Shown: positions 1-10,709 of the stretch, one piece after another
How the letters are laid out: every line of letters begins with the position of its first letter
Numbering within the stretch: the stretch's first letter is position 1
Assembly (NCBI RefSeq): GCF_905163445.1
Contig: NC_053201.1
Span: 9,992,001 to 10,056,000 of the forward strand
Source: Pararge aegeria
Taxonomy: Eukaryota; Arthropoda; Insecta; Lepidoptera; Nymphalidae
Direction of reading: 5' to 3'
Length of the DNA stretch: 64,000 nucleotides
Notes under the pieces: generated by a model
Databases searched by the model: none
Told to the model about the DNA's origin: nothing
Seen by the model: the letters and a program-made list of their open reading frames with translations, nothing else
Translations under genes and position numbers: made by a program

Positions 1-644
1 ATTTCTTCTACGGTAGATCACATTAAACGTTAAATGAAATCCTTATAATCAGGGATACGAGAATTGCTAATTATATAACGTGCACAAGAGAAATATACCT
101 ATACAAAAAAAGTAAATAGATTATACAGTACAGTTAGGTTACAGATCTCTCCCCCTGCCAATTTGTAATCCAACGAAACCCCACCCTCTCGCATTGATAA
201 AGGAACTTTTATGAGCCTTGAAGAGCTCGTCTCGTCTCTAAGGCAATAGGTCACTCAACTGTTGGATTATTTCAAAGTAGTATAATGTAGTCTTATTTAA
301 TTGTACCTACGCCGAACGTTAGTTATTGTTTTATTCGATGCGCTCTTTTGAGTTCGAAGTAGGTCGATAAATTCGTATAACGTTACATATCGAAATGCAT
401 TGTTCTCTGTCATATAATAGAGATACGGGTGCGTGTAGAGGCAATATAGGTGCGTAGAGGGCGGAGGTATGCGCGGGCTGCGCACCTACCCGCGGGTCAA
501 TTACTGCATAAATCAATACGGATGTCGCCCTATGCGGTGGCTCTTTGTTCCGACCGACTGGAGATACGAGGCCCGTCTCAGTGGTTCCAGCGCTGTCCGG
601 AAAACTCGCTGAGGTATCGTGGGGTCGGATGATTACTTATTAAC

Positions 645-785
645 GTAGGTGGAGGCTGGCTGGCGCGGGCGGGCCGCTGCGAGCTCGTCGTGCGATCGAT
701 GCAGTGTCCGCCAATGGCGCGGCGCCGCCCCCCGCCGCCCGCGCGCCGCCAACCCTCGCTGCACCCCCCGCGCCGCACCCCGGCA
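645..785. promoter_or_regulatory. Very GC-rich, CpG-dense island
   Basis: About 140 bases are dominated by G, C and CpG (for example GGCGCGGCGCCGCC), standing out sharply from the AT-rich surroundings. A 35-codon plus-strand frame starts at the ATG at 714 and stops at 819-821; its Arg/Pro content is what such base composition gives by chance. No splice donor follows closely within an open frame, so I do not call an exon. It could be an alternative promoter or enhancer of the host gene, which is inference from composition and position alone. Confidence 0.35.
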
Positions 786-1726
786 ACACACCGCCCTCAT
801 AAATCATTGAATCCCCCATAAAACACCCCGATGTTCGTAAAAATGTAAGTCTAATTGGCGGACAAACTCCTCATATCTCATAGACCCACTAGCTGCGAAG
901 CCTCCGACATCAGACCGTCCTTTCGAGATGTAAAACATTCGATCAAAGGGTACCGACCGTTCCCCGGCGCTTGTTTGCCTCGGAGCGCGGCTCGTACGGA
1001 ATAATTGAATTTTCATCATAGAACAAAATGAGAGCTGAAAACTGAAACGGGCGGCATTGTTGGCACAACGAATTACTTTGGACGTCAATTATTTAGATGC
1101 GATATCTGTCTGAAAATTGATATTACAGTGAAAGCGGGTTGTTTTTATAGTTACTGCGGGGCTGAAACGTTTTAGATAAAGGGTTTAGTAATAAGAATGG
1201 GTTATTGTTTATTTGTTGGTCGCATTTATTAAAATGGAAATTTGCCTTGAAGTATATCGGACTGCACATACACATTATACATACTGTTATGTAAAAGATT
1301 CCAATAATACAAAGTACTTAGGCATATTATTGATAATATACGTATGCTACACAGTAAAAATATTACTACAAAGCCCGCCTACAAAAACGATGCGGTAATA
1401 TTTTTATTGTTGAACCTACCTACAAAGGTATTTTTTTCACACTATGTAATACTTGGCGTTACACGAGGCACGGATACTCGGGGTTACGTTCTTTGTTACA
1501 CTTCTGCATTGCATTAAACTTTCGAAGCTATTTAATTCCTCGCGTAGCTACGAAGTATTATTGTGTATTCTATGGCCTATGGTTCGGGCTTTACATTTTT
1601 CCTTAACTTAGATTCCCTCCATTCTTAAGAATACCTACTATTTTTTAATAGCTATTCTACGTAATGTTTACTATAGGATATTTTAACCCATTTTTACCAG
1701 CTATAGAATACACACATAGAAACACC

Positions 1727-2065
1727 TCCCTAGCGCAACGATGATCGCTGTGTACTATATTAAGTGGGAGGTCCCGGGTTTGATTCCTGGAAGGGTCAAT
1801 TTGGAATTTATAATTTCTGAATGTCCTCTGTACTAGTCTGGTAGGAGGCTTCAGCCGTGGCAAGTTATCACCCTACCGTCGAAAACGTGCCGCTAAGCGA
1901 TTTAGCATTCCGGTACGATGTCGCGTTTGTCATGAGAGACCGATTAGTAGTATGGGCTTAGTATAACTATCATACCCCTAACGGGTTGATCCGTGACCTT
2001 CTTAGACTGCATCATGACCAGGTGAGATTACAGTCAAGAGTCTGGCTTGTAGAGATATTAAAGAA
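1727..2065 (+). repeat. S3 SINE-like repeat, nearly full copy
   Basis: A tRNA-type B-box region (GGTCCCGGGTTTGATTCCTGG, at about 1771-1791) is followed by the family body: a GGTAGGAGGCTTCAGCCGTGG block, GTGCCGCTAAGCGATTTAGC, and a pair of CATACCCCTAAC-type blocks. The copy ends in AGATTACAGTCAAGAG and a TTGTAGAGA tail. The same blocks recur near 3738, 17860 (reverse), 22163, 28858 and 48165. This is typical of a lepidopteran tRNA-derived SINE. Short reading frames across it are chance. Confidence 0.75.
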
Positions 2066-2498
2066 AAAAACACGCATAAAAAAAAATATCTCACCATGCA
2101 AAACTTTGTATGCATTGTGCCATTATATTCTTCGTCAAGAAGCTGGAAGTTTAAAGACATCCGGTTTGTGTCAAAAGCTTGGGGCTTGTTGTAACAAAGT
2201 TATGTCGATGTCGGGACAAACAAATACCTAGTCTTACTTTCGTCACTAAAATCCGTTTATTTATTTTGTACAATACATTAAGCCTTCGTTTCCCGTTATT
2301 GTAGTTTATTGCTAACATCCGATTACTTTTCTCCGTTAATTTACTGCTTTTGTCAAATTTCAATATGCAAGGAGAACTTTACTTTTTTAAATTTTTATTT
2401 GAAAGTGTTCAAATAGCGAGATAGTATATATGTACAAGAAAAACAGTATCATAGAGAAAGCTAAGTATGTAATAAAAAGACTGCAATTTAGGCTTGAA

Positions 2499-2728
2499 AG
2501 CGGTGATAGCATAGTAGTTAGGACCTCAGCTTTACTTTCGGGAGCGCTGAGTTAACTTTTCTAAGTTATGAGCAATTAAATACCAATTGCTTTAACAATA
2601 AAGGAAAAAATCTCAAAGGCGTGTGAAGTCCACCAATTTGCACTGGGCCAGCGTGGTGGACTATGCCCTAAACCCTTTTCAATCTGCAAGAAAACCGTGT
2701 CCAGTAGTAGTCCAGTAATGGGTTGTCC
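2499..2728 (+). repeat. S1 SINE copy (tRNA-headed)
   Basis: The head resembles a tRNA A-box (GCGGTGATAGCATAGTAGTT), followed by the body marks shared by all S1 copies: CAAAGGCGTGTGAAGTCCACC, GGGCCAGCGTGGTGGACTATG and a degraded CAGTAATGGGTTG end. The central part is shortened relative to the copies at 26651 and 34610. The orientation is the same as the host gene. Confidence 0.8.
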
Positions 2729-2730
2729 TA

Positions 2731-2855
2731 ACCTTTTCTCCTTCATTTAAATTGTATATTTTTAAAAATGTTTTTGAATGTTTGTTTTTTTAATTTGGTG
2801 TACAATAAAGTGTATTTGATTTGATTTCATTTGATTTGGGTTGATATGATGATAA
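2731..2855 (+). repeat. LINE-like 3' tail with AATAAA and TTTGA repeats
   Basis: A T-rich stretch ends in GTACAATAAAGTG (AATAAA at 2804-2809), followed by imperfect repeats of TTTGATTTGA/TTTGATTTCA and TGATATGATGAT. This resembles the polyadenylation end plus simple-repeat tail of insect non-LTR retrotransposons; compare the element end at 59404-59555. It is a fragment only, with no coding part visible. Confidence 0.5.
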
Positions 2856-3047
2856 CGGCGATTTTAGCTGCGTACCTATATGAGCCAAGTAAACCCAAGA
2901 ACTAGGGAAATATAAGAAACATACCTCCTAATTCTAAATTCTATTGAGAATCCGATATATACTAAATATGATTGTTTGTGATGTTTTCTTAATTAACTCT
3001 TACGTAATTGAATTTATTATTATTTAATTTTGTTCGGCTTTTTACAG

Positions 3048-3212
3048 CCACCGCGCGGCTACGTGGGTCCACCGTACGGTCAAGGCGCTCCCGGCGGACC
3101 TCAGCAACCGCCGGGCGCATATGGTCCGCCGGGCTCCTACCCACCACGGTATCCGCCCCCACCTGGTCCACCAGGCGCGCCCAATTCGAGACCGCCCTTC
3201 TCGCCACATCAG
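3048..3212 (+). CDS. osa: Exon A of an Osa/ARID1-like BAP complex subunit (55 codons)
   Basis: This is an internal coding exon. It is preceded by a T-rich acceptor ending in CAG (3045-3047) and followed by the donor GTAAGT at 3213. It reads phase 0 to phase 0 and gives 55 residues rich in Pro, Gly, Tyr and Gln, including GPPYGQGAPGGPQQPPGAYG, SYPPRYPPPPGPPG and NSRPPFSPHQ. The exon is GC-rich with frequent C/G third positions, unlike the flanking intron. Osa is the ARID-containing subunit of the Brahma chromatin-remodelling complex in the nucleus. Its N-terminal region is a long disordered Pro/Gln/Gly tract, and the run YPxRYPxPPG followed by N-R-x-x-[FY]-S-x-HQ resembles my memory of fly Osa; this is recognition, not a computed alignment. 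Another disordered nuclear protein is possible. The exon itself is firm, the name moderate. Confidence 0.72.
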
Positions 3213-3737
3213 GTAAGTCGACTTTTTTTTGTCACTGGGGATTAAAATGTATTTAAAAATGTTCAAAATACATTAAAGGACTCTTAGCTCAACGGGTCTT
3301 CTGAATGAATTTTGAAATTGTTGCCTTATTTGCTAATAAGTCTTCTATTGTACTAAAATAAATACGTTACATACTTCATAAACGGATGTGATAATTATAT
3401 ATTGCTTGGTAAATAATGAGATTTTGTATTTTACAATCTTGAAACTCATTCTCAGTTATATGCTAAGGAACTATTCACTGGTACTGGATTCTTATTTCTT
3501 TCGATTGTTTCAATAAGCCATAACTCAAATATATTAAAAAAACAACGAAATTCAGAAAATGGTAGAGATTTTAAATGTATTATTTTGCAATCTATTCAAA
3601 TTTGTGGGTTCATATTAAGTTCTTCAATGGGTCTCCTAATGTATTTTAGAATTGTTGCCTTAGATGACAATATGTCATTTACTGTAATAAAAAAAAAACC
3701 TTTTGTTTTCAAAAGGAATACCTTCTCATCGTGTTTT

Positions 3738-3945
3738 CGACTCTTCTAATGTATTTCGTCTGGTGGGAGGCTTTCGCCGTGGCTAGTTACCACCCTGCCG
3801 ACAAAGACGTGCCGCTAAGCGATTTAGTGTTCCGGTGCGATGTTGTGTAGAAACCGATTAGGGGTATGACTACCATTAGTGATTATCCTAAGGATTATGC
3901 CTGAGAAGTTAGCTTTAACCGTCTTAGACAGCATCAGTAGTAGAA
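3738..3945 (+). repeat. S3 SINE-like repeat, partial
   Basis: It has the S3 body blocks GGTGGGAGGCTTTCGCCGTGG, CTAGTTACCACCCTGCCGAC, GTGCCGCTAAGCGATTTAGTG and AAACCGATTAGGGGTATG, followed by a degraded LINE-like TTAGACAGCATCA end. The tRNA-like head is missing, so this is a 5'-truncated copy. Confidence 0.75.
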
Positions 3946-4235
3946 TAAAAAAAAATCAAAAATAGGATTCTTCAAAAACGGATGTAAAAATGATACAGCG
4001 CTTGATGAATACTTTGGAGACATGAGATAGTAAATATTATGTAGGGTCGGTGATGTTATCTATATTAGTAGTTGCTAATATTTCCCCGCTGCTGGCACTA
4101 TAGACCTACTAGCTGGAAATAGCAAAGTCGCGTTTCAAAGCAAGTAAGCTATCTTGTGGTCAACCGCTAACCGCAGATCATTAGGTTACGTAAGTGGATA
4201 TGGTACCTACCTCCGAATTACAAATATTTGTTTAC

Positions 4236-4440
4236 CGTGTCGCCTCGTTGGTCTAGTTGTTACCATGTTTGACTACAGATACTGCGGTTCTCGTGTTGAT
4301 TTCTGAGTCGGTCCAAAGAGAGTCAGGTATTTTTTTTCTGTTGTCTTCAAATTACCAGTTGCTACTCACCTGTGTCTAGGAGGTACGTTAACCTGTTAGT
4401 GATTGCTTCGATACCTTTGTTTTGAATACCTCAACAAGTC
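4236..4440 (+). repeat. S2 SINE-like repeat
   Basis: It begins with a tRNA A-box-like head (GCCTCGTTGGTCTAGTTGTT at about 4242) and continues with GACTACAGATACTGCGG, a degraded B box and the GAGTCGGTCC block seen in other S2 copies. Related heads occur at 5272 and 12538, and in reverse at 21640, 23340, 24475, 39860 and 43975. It is one of at least three tRNA-headed SINE families in the window. Confidence 0.65.
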
Positions 4441-4497
4441 CGCCCTTTACTGTCTAAAGATGGTTGCGGGCTAATCTGTTACGGTTATATAAAGCCA

Positions 4498-4940
4498 CTA
4501 GCTGTTTCCCGCGACTTCGTCTGCGTTTAATTTTGTTTTTTGCATTCAATTTAGTTGTAGCTCTAAAAAAATTTAAAGTATTCAGTATCGCTAAGCCTTA
4601 AATGAGGGGTTTGCTGCTGTCCGCTGAGGAGTTCTAACTCCAACCACATTCGTCAGATCTTCACGAAGTTTGGGCAAATTTAAACACATATTATAACCTC
4701 TATAGAACAAAAATAATTATTTAAATTGGTTATAATTTGTCGGAGTTATGGTTTAAATTCGTCAAACACTTTCATCCCCTCTCCCAAAGGAACCGAGCTT
4801 AATGTTGGGATAAAAAGTATCCTATATACTTCAAAAACTTCCAAGCATATTTGTTGAATAGTTTCATGAGGATCGGTTAAGTAGTTTTTGCGTGAAAGCG
4901 TAACAAACAAACTTTCATTGACATTTATAATATTAGTAGG
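4498..4940 (-). mobile_element. Non-autonomous Helitron-like element, reverse
   Basis: On the minus strand the 3' end is a hairpin-type GACGAAGTCGCGGG followed by AACAGCTAG, read here as CTAGCTGTTTCCCGCGACTTC starting at 4498. The far end is TTTATAATATTAGTAGG (4924-4940), the mirror of the usual start CTACTAATATTATAAA. Inside lie the family's shared blocks, such as TTTTTGCGTGAAAGCGTAACA and GGGATAAAAAGTATCCTAT. About 443 bp, no protein. This family is abundant in Lepidoptera; assignment to Helitrons rests on the CTAG terminus and the subterminal hairpin. Confidence 0.65.
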
Positions 4941-5271
4941 CATTACCCCTAATTTCTTTCTACGCGGCATCTTGCCGAAACGCTAAAGTGCTTGGCGGCA
5001 AGTAGTTAAGTCATCTATTCCATGATAAACTTTATTTAAAACCCAAAAACTCGCATAAACTAACTAGATATTAACCCCCTTCATCAGTCGCTACTTGCGA
5101 CACTAGGTAACTTTAATAGCTAATAAATATTCCTGGGTGCTCATAAATAAAAACAAAAAACCCGCTCACGAAGGGTCACTAAGCTGCAATATTGCATAGT
5201 ATTAACATTAAGATCGAGCAAAAAAACACATTGTTTATATAGCAACCATGCTTACTCTAATTTTCAACTTT

Positions 5272-5520
5272 TTCGGTCTAGTGGTTACTCTGTTCGATTA
5301 CGGATTCGGAATTCCTGGATTCTATGTCCGATTGTGGCCATAAATTCGGTTTAGGTGTCTTCCGTCAGGAAAATCTCATTACCTAACAACGAGCAAGGTA
5401 ATTGGCGTTATGCACTTCTATGGATATGCGTTTCTTGCACAGCAAGTCGAGTCGTCGGTCCCTGTAATTAGTACTCAATTTCTTATGCCTATTCTTAGCC
5501 CACAATGGAACAGGCTGAAG
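5272..5520 (+). repeat. S2 SINE-like repeat, degraded
   Basis: It starts with CGGTCTAGTGGTTACTCTGTTCGA and GATTACGGATTCGGAATTCC, matching the S2 head, followed by a decayed body with a TCTTGCACAGCAAGTCGAGTC segment. A further fragment at 5660-5790 ends in CACTTACCATCAGGTGG, a motif common at lepidopteran repeat ends; I cannot tell whether it belongs to the same insertion. Confidence 0.55.
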
Positions 5521-6195
5521 ATTCTTAGGAACTATATCCATCTTATATGAGGAAGAACCTTCCTGATAATACAGAACATCGAAATTGTATACCTTTAGTT
5601 ACAATGCTCGTTTGGGGAAGTACCTACTACCACTAACTTAGCATATTTCTGCCGAAAAGCAGCATTGTTGCTATGGTTCTAGTCCGAAGGCAGACATGAG
5701 GCTTAACATTCACCGCTCAGGCACAAGTCGGCAGCCTGCAGTTCGTATTTCCTAGCGTGGTTTTCCACTTACCATCAGGTGGCCTGAACCTGGTTTTTTT
5801 TTTATATGCTACATTTTATAATGAACTTTGCCTGAAATGTATTTTTATAATAAAATGAAACAATATTTTGTTAAATGATTTCTAATCCCAGAAAACGCTA
5901 CATAAGTCACAAGCTTTCTTTGTTGTATGCGTTTTCAGGATTAAAGAATAGGTATGTGGTTCATCACATAATGCTGTGCTACTGTGGATAGGTCAGGTCT
6001 ATTGCTTTGATAAGTCTTTGTGTGACGAGTAGGTAGATAAGTTGTGTTATTATGTAACGGTTTCTTTGATATCTTTCAATGTCAGTTGACTAGCGCAGTT
6101 GTAAGTAAGTACTTACCTATTCGTTGTAATTTTTTTATTAATGTGTATTATCTAGTTTTGTCTGGTTATAAAAAAAAAATCAATTTTATTTTAAA

Positions 6196-6835
6196 CTTGT
6201 CGTTGCCCGCGACATCGCGTGGAAATCTATATAGGCATACCTATGTTATTCTCGACCCCGAACTACCACTATGCAAAAAAACATGTCGATCTTTTGCTCT
6301 TTGAAACACAAAAACATCTCTATCTTAAGGCACCGTAGGTACATTATTTCGAGCTAGAAAGTTGCCTTTGTGCTATTCCAAACTTTAGTCTATCTCTATG
6401 CTTAATTTCATCCGGATCCGTATAAGCTGTTCTGGCAGAACTGAGCAACATAACACAACACCCATCTAAACTTTTTATCATTTTAGCATATTAATATATA
6501 TTGATAAGTTTTGGTAAGTGGTAATGGATATTGAGTTGACGGCTGATAAAAGTGAGTTTAAGAAGACATGTTGTGCCAAACTCACTTGCGGTGGTATAAG
6601 GGCAAAAAAAATGTGAATTATCTAGAGGAAATCTATAGCAGCTCTATACTCTCGAGAGGTCTGTACTATCGGTTTTGCCTTAACTATAAAAGACTAATAA
6701 TAGCCTATCGGTATCGGACTATCGACAATAAATATTATACTACGTATTATTTCAAGGCCTAAGTTGTACCAAATTTCATCAAAATTCGTTCAGCCCTTTA
6801 TAATACAGAATAGCGCTTTATATTTATATCATAGA
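6196..6835 (-). mobile_element. Degraded Helitron-like element, reverse
   Basis: The left end, GTCGTTGCCCGCGACATCGCG, is the reverse of the Helitron-like terminus CGCGGGCAACAGCTAG, with the CTAG itself mutated. The right end near 6770-6815 contains ACCAAATTTCATCAAAATTCG and TTCAGCCC, which match the conserved interior of this family. The element is longer than its relatives and may contain inserted sequence between about 6250 and 6760. Borders are approximate. Confidence 0.45.
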
Positions 6836-7339
6836 AAGCGATAGGTACGTTTTTGGGTTAATAAGTAGCTGATATCTCGCGACATAAGTTATTTTCTCCA
6901 GTGCCGGAAAACCCTTTTTTTATATTTAATCAATTATGAACCGAAACAAGTTTTGATTAAATACTTTTACTCAGTTTTAAACATTATTACTAAAAGCAAA
7001 TTTTCTTACCCTTTATGTTTTGAGCAGCTGCCATACAATGCGAGTATCGAAAGTTAGCGTGTTGGACAACGGATTTTTGAACAGTTCTTTGCTATCTACT
7101 CATTTAATATTCTTGCTTTAATCAGCTCAAATGCTTCCAGTATGTTAATAGTCTATGTTTGAAAAAGCGCCACTCCACTCTAAGCCAAGTCAGTAAACGT
7201 ATTACGCAGTCCTAAGGAGATATAAAAACATTTTTACAGACGGAAAGCCGCTTTAAAATATGCTTCATAGACGTCGTATTACACGATTCATATTCAAGTC
7301 CGAAACTAGAGAGCCTCCAACGTTTCTCAGAATCGTTGA

Positions 7340-7520
7340 GCCGGCGGCGCGGCGGCGCGTTGCAGCCTCATCCACTCACGTGAACATAAACGCTCTATCA
7401 TACTTTACGCTCATGCCGTGCCAATGTCGCCTCTATCGCCGTAGATATAGACCCCATCTTAGTCTGAATTCATCACGCTTGAATGACGTAAGCCGCTCTG
7501 CGCGCCCGCTGACGTAAGCT
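7340..7520. promoter_or_regulatory. Candidate regulatory patch with CRE-like and E-box motifs
   Basis: A moderately GC-rich patch begins with alternating GGCGGCGCGGCGGCGCG and carries CACGTG at 7377-7382. Two identical TGACGTAA sites lie at 7484-7491 and 7510-7517, 26 bases apart. CACGTG is the canonical E-box of bHLH factors and TGACGTAA is the CRE/ATF-type core. Clustering in an intron suggests an enhancer, but short motifs occur by chance and no promoter element is evident. An 85-codon plus-strand frame across it (7260-7517) resembles nothing I recognise. Confidence 0.3.
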
Positions 7521-7997
7521 CGTTGTGCAACGAAGCCAGAGGTACGTTTTCAAGCAGAGCTCTTGGGGCGAACTCGTCTAGAAATCAGTGTTCATAAATT
7601 AACCGACATTGCACAAGGTCGTAACTACTTAGAAAACCATCGTTGCCGCAACCGTAATTATTCCGTACTTGCTACTTAACTTATATGACATTGAAATCCA
7701 CGGTTATGCGTGTAATACGCATAGAAACGGCTTAGAAGGCCATTCCAAGGGCTAATATCCTTACAGTTACTTAGAATATACATCGCATAAAGGTCATTTT
7801 AAGCCACCAAAAAGCGGCGTAAAGCATATTTAATTTACAATACTTTTCAAAAATACTGCTCGTATTATGTAGATTATTGTCAATGATATTGGCGTGTTTA
7901 TGCTCATATTATAAGGAGAAGTATTTGTATGTTTGTAATCTATAAACTCTGAAACTGAACCGATTTTAATACTTACAGTTTGAAGACTAGTTCTTCT

Positions 7998-8218
7998 AGA
8001 TTTCTTAATTTTTATTAATAGACATAAATAAAGTAACAAATTCCGAGAATTTAAATAACAGAACAACAAAGTAAAGTACCAAGAAGTAACCATAGCCTAT
8101 ATTTAATTTCAGTAATAGGTACATAATAAGATTTCTTTATTTTTATTAATCGATTAAATAAAGTAACAAATTGCGGTAATTCAAATAACAAACCAACGAA
8201 ATAAAGTACCAAAATGTC
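7998..8218 (+). repeat. Direct duplication, two copies of about 93 bp
   Basis: The unit at 7998-8092 (AGATTTCTTAATTTTTATTA, AATAAAGTAACAAATTCCG, ACAAAGTAAAGTACCAAGA) recurs at about 8129-8218 with scattered substitutions (AGATTTCTTTATTTTTATTA, AATAAAGTAACAAATTGCG, ACGAAATAAAGTACCAAAA). The divergence indicates an old local duplication. No coding or SINE signature is visible. Confidence 0.7.
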
Positions 8219-8689
8219 TAACAAACACAAAGCACGTTTTAAAATGTTGTCACTTTGAAAGTGATCTATATAACAATTTAGTAATTACTTGAAACTTTAA
8301 TCAAGTGCCGCACTATTTTTTATTTTATCTCGAGACCGTGGCCTCGTTCTTTCAAGCGTCTATTTATACTTTGGAGAGCCTTCTTTGGATTAAAGTGACG
8401 GCTGGATTGCCGTCGGTAAAAGTCTGAAAGGATTAGATTGAGAGTCAAGCGTAAGATAACCTATAAATAAAATACAAGCACAGCTTGGTGCAAATACCTC
8501 AGCTCCGCCGCAAATTTGAAGCTGTTTAATTTTAAATAATCTCTATTATGGATTACATAGTATGAATGACTTAACATTTTTAGTGATCAAAAAAAAAGTT
8601 TATTTTTATAGTAATAATTGACGGACCAAGCAAATGGCCCTCCAGATGGTAAGTCGAAAATCATCGCTTATAAACAACGCAACATTCCA

Positions 8690-8812
8690 CAGGGTACATG
8701 CAAGGAGCACTTAGGCACTAGGGGTCGAGGACGCCCTGCAAATGGCCCATGTGAGCAAAAATAGAATTAGGGGTCCATTAGATGTAAATTGGGGTCAACG
8801 ATAGTGGATCCT
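8690..8812 (+). repeat. R7 repeat, copy 1
   Basis: The block TAGATGTAAATTGGGGTCAA plus CGATAGTGGATC (8779-8810) matches GTGATGTAAATGGGGGTCAT plus CGATAGTGATC at about 34473-34503. Both are preceded by GGGG(T/A)CC-(C/A) text and an 'AGGCACT' word. The two copies are 25.7 kb apart. I do not know the family. Confidence 0.5.
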
Positions 8813-8857
8813 ATTAATAAAGCAGGTTGTAACTTTCCATAATTTATGTAATTAATA

Positions 8858-9110
8858 AGCGGTAATAGTGTAGTGGTTAAGACTTTGGCCTTCCTTTTGG
8901 GAACACCGAGTTTGATGCCCGGCACGCAACTTGCAACTTAATATCCACTTGTATGCAATTGCGAGTATATATCCACTTCGTTTAACGGTTACGGTAAACA
9001 TTGTGAGGAAACTACATGCCTGCGAGTTTGCCCCATAATGCCCTCAAAAGCGTGTTAAGTCTACCAATCCGTACTTGGCCAGCATGGTGGACTTCGGTCT
9101 AAACGTTCCT
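8858..9110 (+). repeat. S1 SINE copy
   Basis: The tRNA-like head AGCGGTAATAGTGTAGTGGTT is followed by a B-box region (GAGTTTGATGCCCGGCACGC), GTTTAACGGTTACGGTAAACA, AAGCGTGTTAAGTCTACCAA and GGCCAGCATGGTGGACTTCGG. This is close to a full body with a degraded tail. Confidence 0.8.
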
Positions 9111-10109
9111 GTAGTTTTAGTTTGCAGACAAATAATGTGTTGATATTCATGAATGGTATTGAAAAAAATATAATGACTTCAACATATTATTAACTGTCAG
9201 AAAATTGTATATTTTAAACTCTATTGCACGCCTCATAAGCGAAGCGTTGAGGTTGTGCTCTACTCTCGACATTTCAAAAAAAGCAGTTTTCTCGAAACTG
9301 AAATTGATTTTTTGTTATTTATATTGCACTTACAGGTTAATTTGAGTACACTAATATCAAGTCAAATAATTTGTCAGGCACATAAAATACATTTCAATAA
9401 CAATTTTTTTGTTTAACACAGTAAATAATAACATTAAACATAATCTTTTCTGGACGTCCGTGTATGGACGGGTGTATGTGGCATCAAAATTGGTCGAAAA
9501 AATGATCGTATCGGAATAATTTTTTTTTAATTATCTAAAGTAACACACGACATAATTTCTTAGTTAATATGAGCGTTCAATTCACTGTCGTTAAATTTCC
9601 ATGTAATTATTCTAGCTAATATTAATTGTAACTTTCAATGTGCAATCATTATGACATTCCCGTGTCTTCTACAAAAAATGAATAATAATTAATATGAAAA
9701 AAAATAATTGTAATGAGCATTGAAAGTTTCAGTTAAAAAAAAAAACAATTTTATTGTGAAAAAAATTAGATTATGAGGCGTGCACTTTTGGATTTTCCAA
9801 ATTTTTTTGAAAATGCATAAAACAACAAAGTTTGATACTAGTCGACTAAGTGGGAATAGAAGAATATGCAATGTTTTACTCAGTCATAGAACAAGGACTG
9901 CTTTTGCTCGTCGACAATACATCACGCAAGCCACCACTCTTTACAATAAAATATACAAAGAATTTGCTATATACCAAAAAACGTTTTTTGAATGTAACAA
10001 AACATTGACAGCCTGGAAGATGCCTGAAGACACTAACCTATGAAGAAACTGAGGCGCTTCAGTTTATTTCTATTTAAAATGTTATGGATATAGACGCACT
10101 TAATAACAT

Positions 10110-10170
10110 GTACACACACACTCACAAACACACACTCACAAACACACACTCACAAACACACCCAGACACA
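10110..10170 (+). repeat. ACACACACTCACAA minisatellite
   Basis: About four tandem units of roughly 14 bp (ACACACTCACAAAC) run from TGTACACACACAC to ACACACCCAGACAC. This is a simple repeat with minor variation. A 68-codon frame passing through it is composition-driven. Confidence 0.85.
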
Positions 10171-10614
10171 TTACTCAATCGTTTTATTTTAATTTTATCT
10201 TGTTTTTGCTATGGAAGAGTAAGGCTTCCTGACACAGGTATTTTGATGCTTACTAGGAGGTCTTCACAACATGTATCATTTACAATGTAAGAAACGAAAT
10301 AAACGTTTTTTTTTTTTTTTTTACATAGATAGGAAATCTAGCTACTGATCTGCAAAATTACTATATACCAACTGATAAAAATATATTTGAAGTTAATGAC
10401 TAGTAAAAAAAAATCTAAAACATAAAAACCAGCTAAATATCCGGGAGAGCTTGGTCTACCCGAAACCGCAGGAGAAAAAAAAGATGACAACAGGATGTAT
10501 AGATATACTAACGAAATATTTTATAAATTTAAAATTCATATAAAAATTTTCGGAACCGACATGATTTGAACCTGCGACTCTCGGGCAATCGCGGCCTGAG
10601 CGCGATTTTATATG

Positions 10615-10709
10615 CTACACTTGGAGGAACTATCAATTTTATAAATTTAAAATGCATATAAAAAATATGCATTTTCAATTTATAAAATTGATAGTTCCTC
10701 CAAGTGTAG
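10615..10709. repeat. 45-bp near-perfect inverted repeat (hairpin)
   Basis: The left arm 10615-10659 begins CTACACTTGGAGGAACTATC; the right arm 10665-10709 ends GATAGTTCCTCCAAGTGTAG. They pair at 44 of 45 positions around a 5-base A loop (10660-10664). In addition, TTTATAAATTTAAAAT-CATATAAAAA occurs both at about 10519-10545 and 10638-10664, a direct duplication flanking a tRNA-B-box-like segment (reverse of GGTTCAAATC, near 10566). It could be a foldback/MITE-type element or a local rearrangement. Confidence 0.85.

Larger units (their letters stand above)
1..3047 (+). other. osa: Intron 1 of the host gene (3' part)
   Basis: This is non-coding DNA upstream of the first visible exon, ending in a pyrimidine-rich tract and CAG at 3045-3047. 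The upstream exon lies outside the window. It contains a GC-rich island (645-785), an S3 SINE-like copy (1727-2065) and an S1 SINE copy with a LINE-like tail (2499-2855). The stretches 1-640 and 800-1720 are AT-rich, and I see only short chance reading frames in them. The gene name is inferred from the exons. Confidence 0.65.

Noticed and set aside
3042..3266. Alternative plus- and minus-strand frames over exon A
   Set aside because: Only the frame giving PPRGYVGPPYG fits the splice sites in phase 0 and joins exon B; the others are shadows.
10084..10290. 68-codon frame with His/Thr repeats
   Set aside because: It is produced by the ACACACTCACAA minisatellite and has no further coding evidence.
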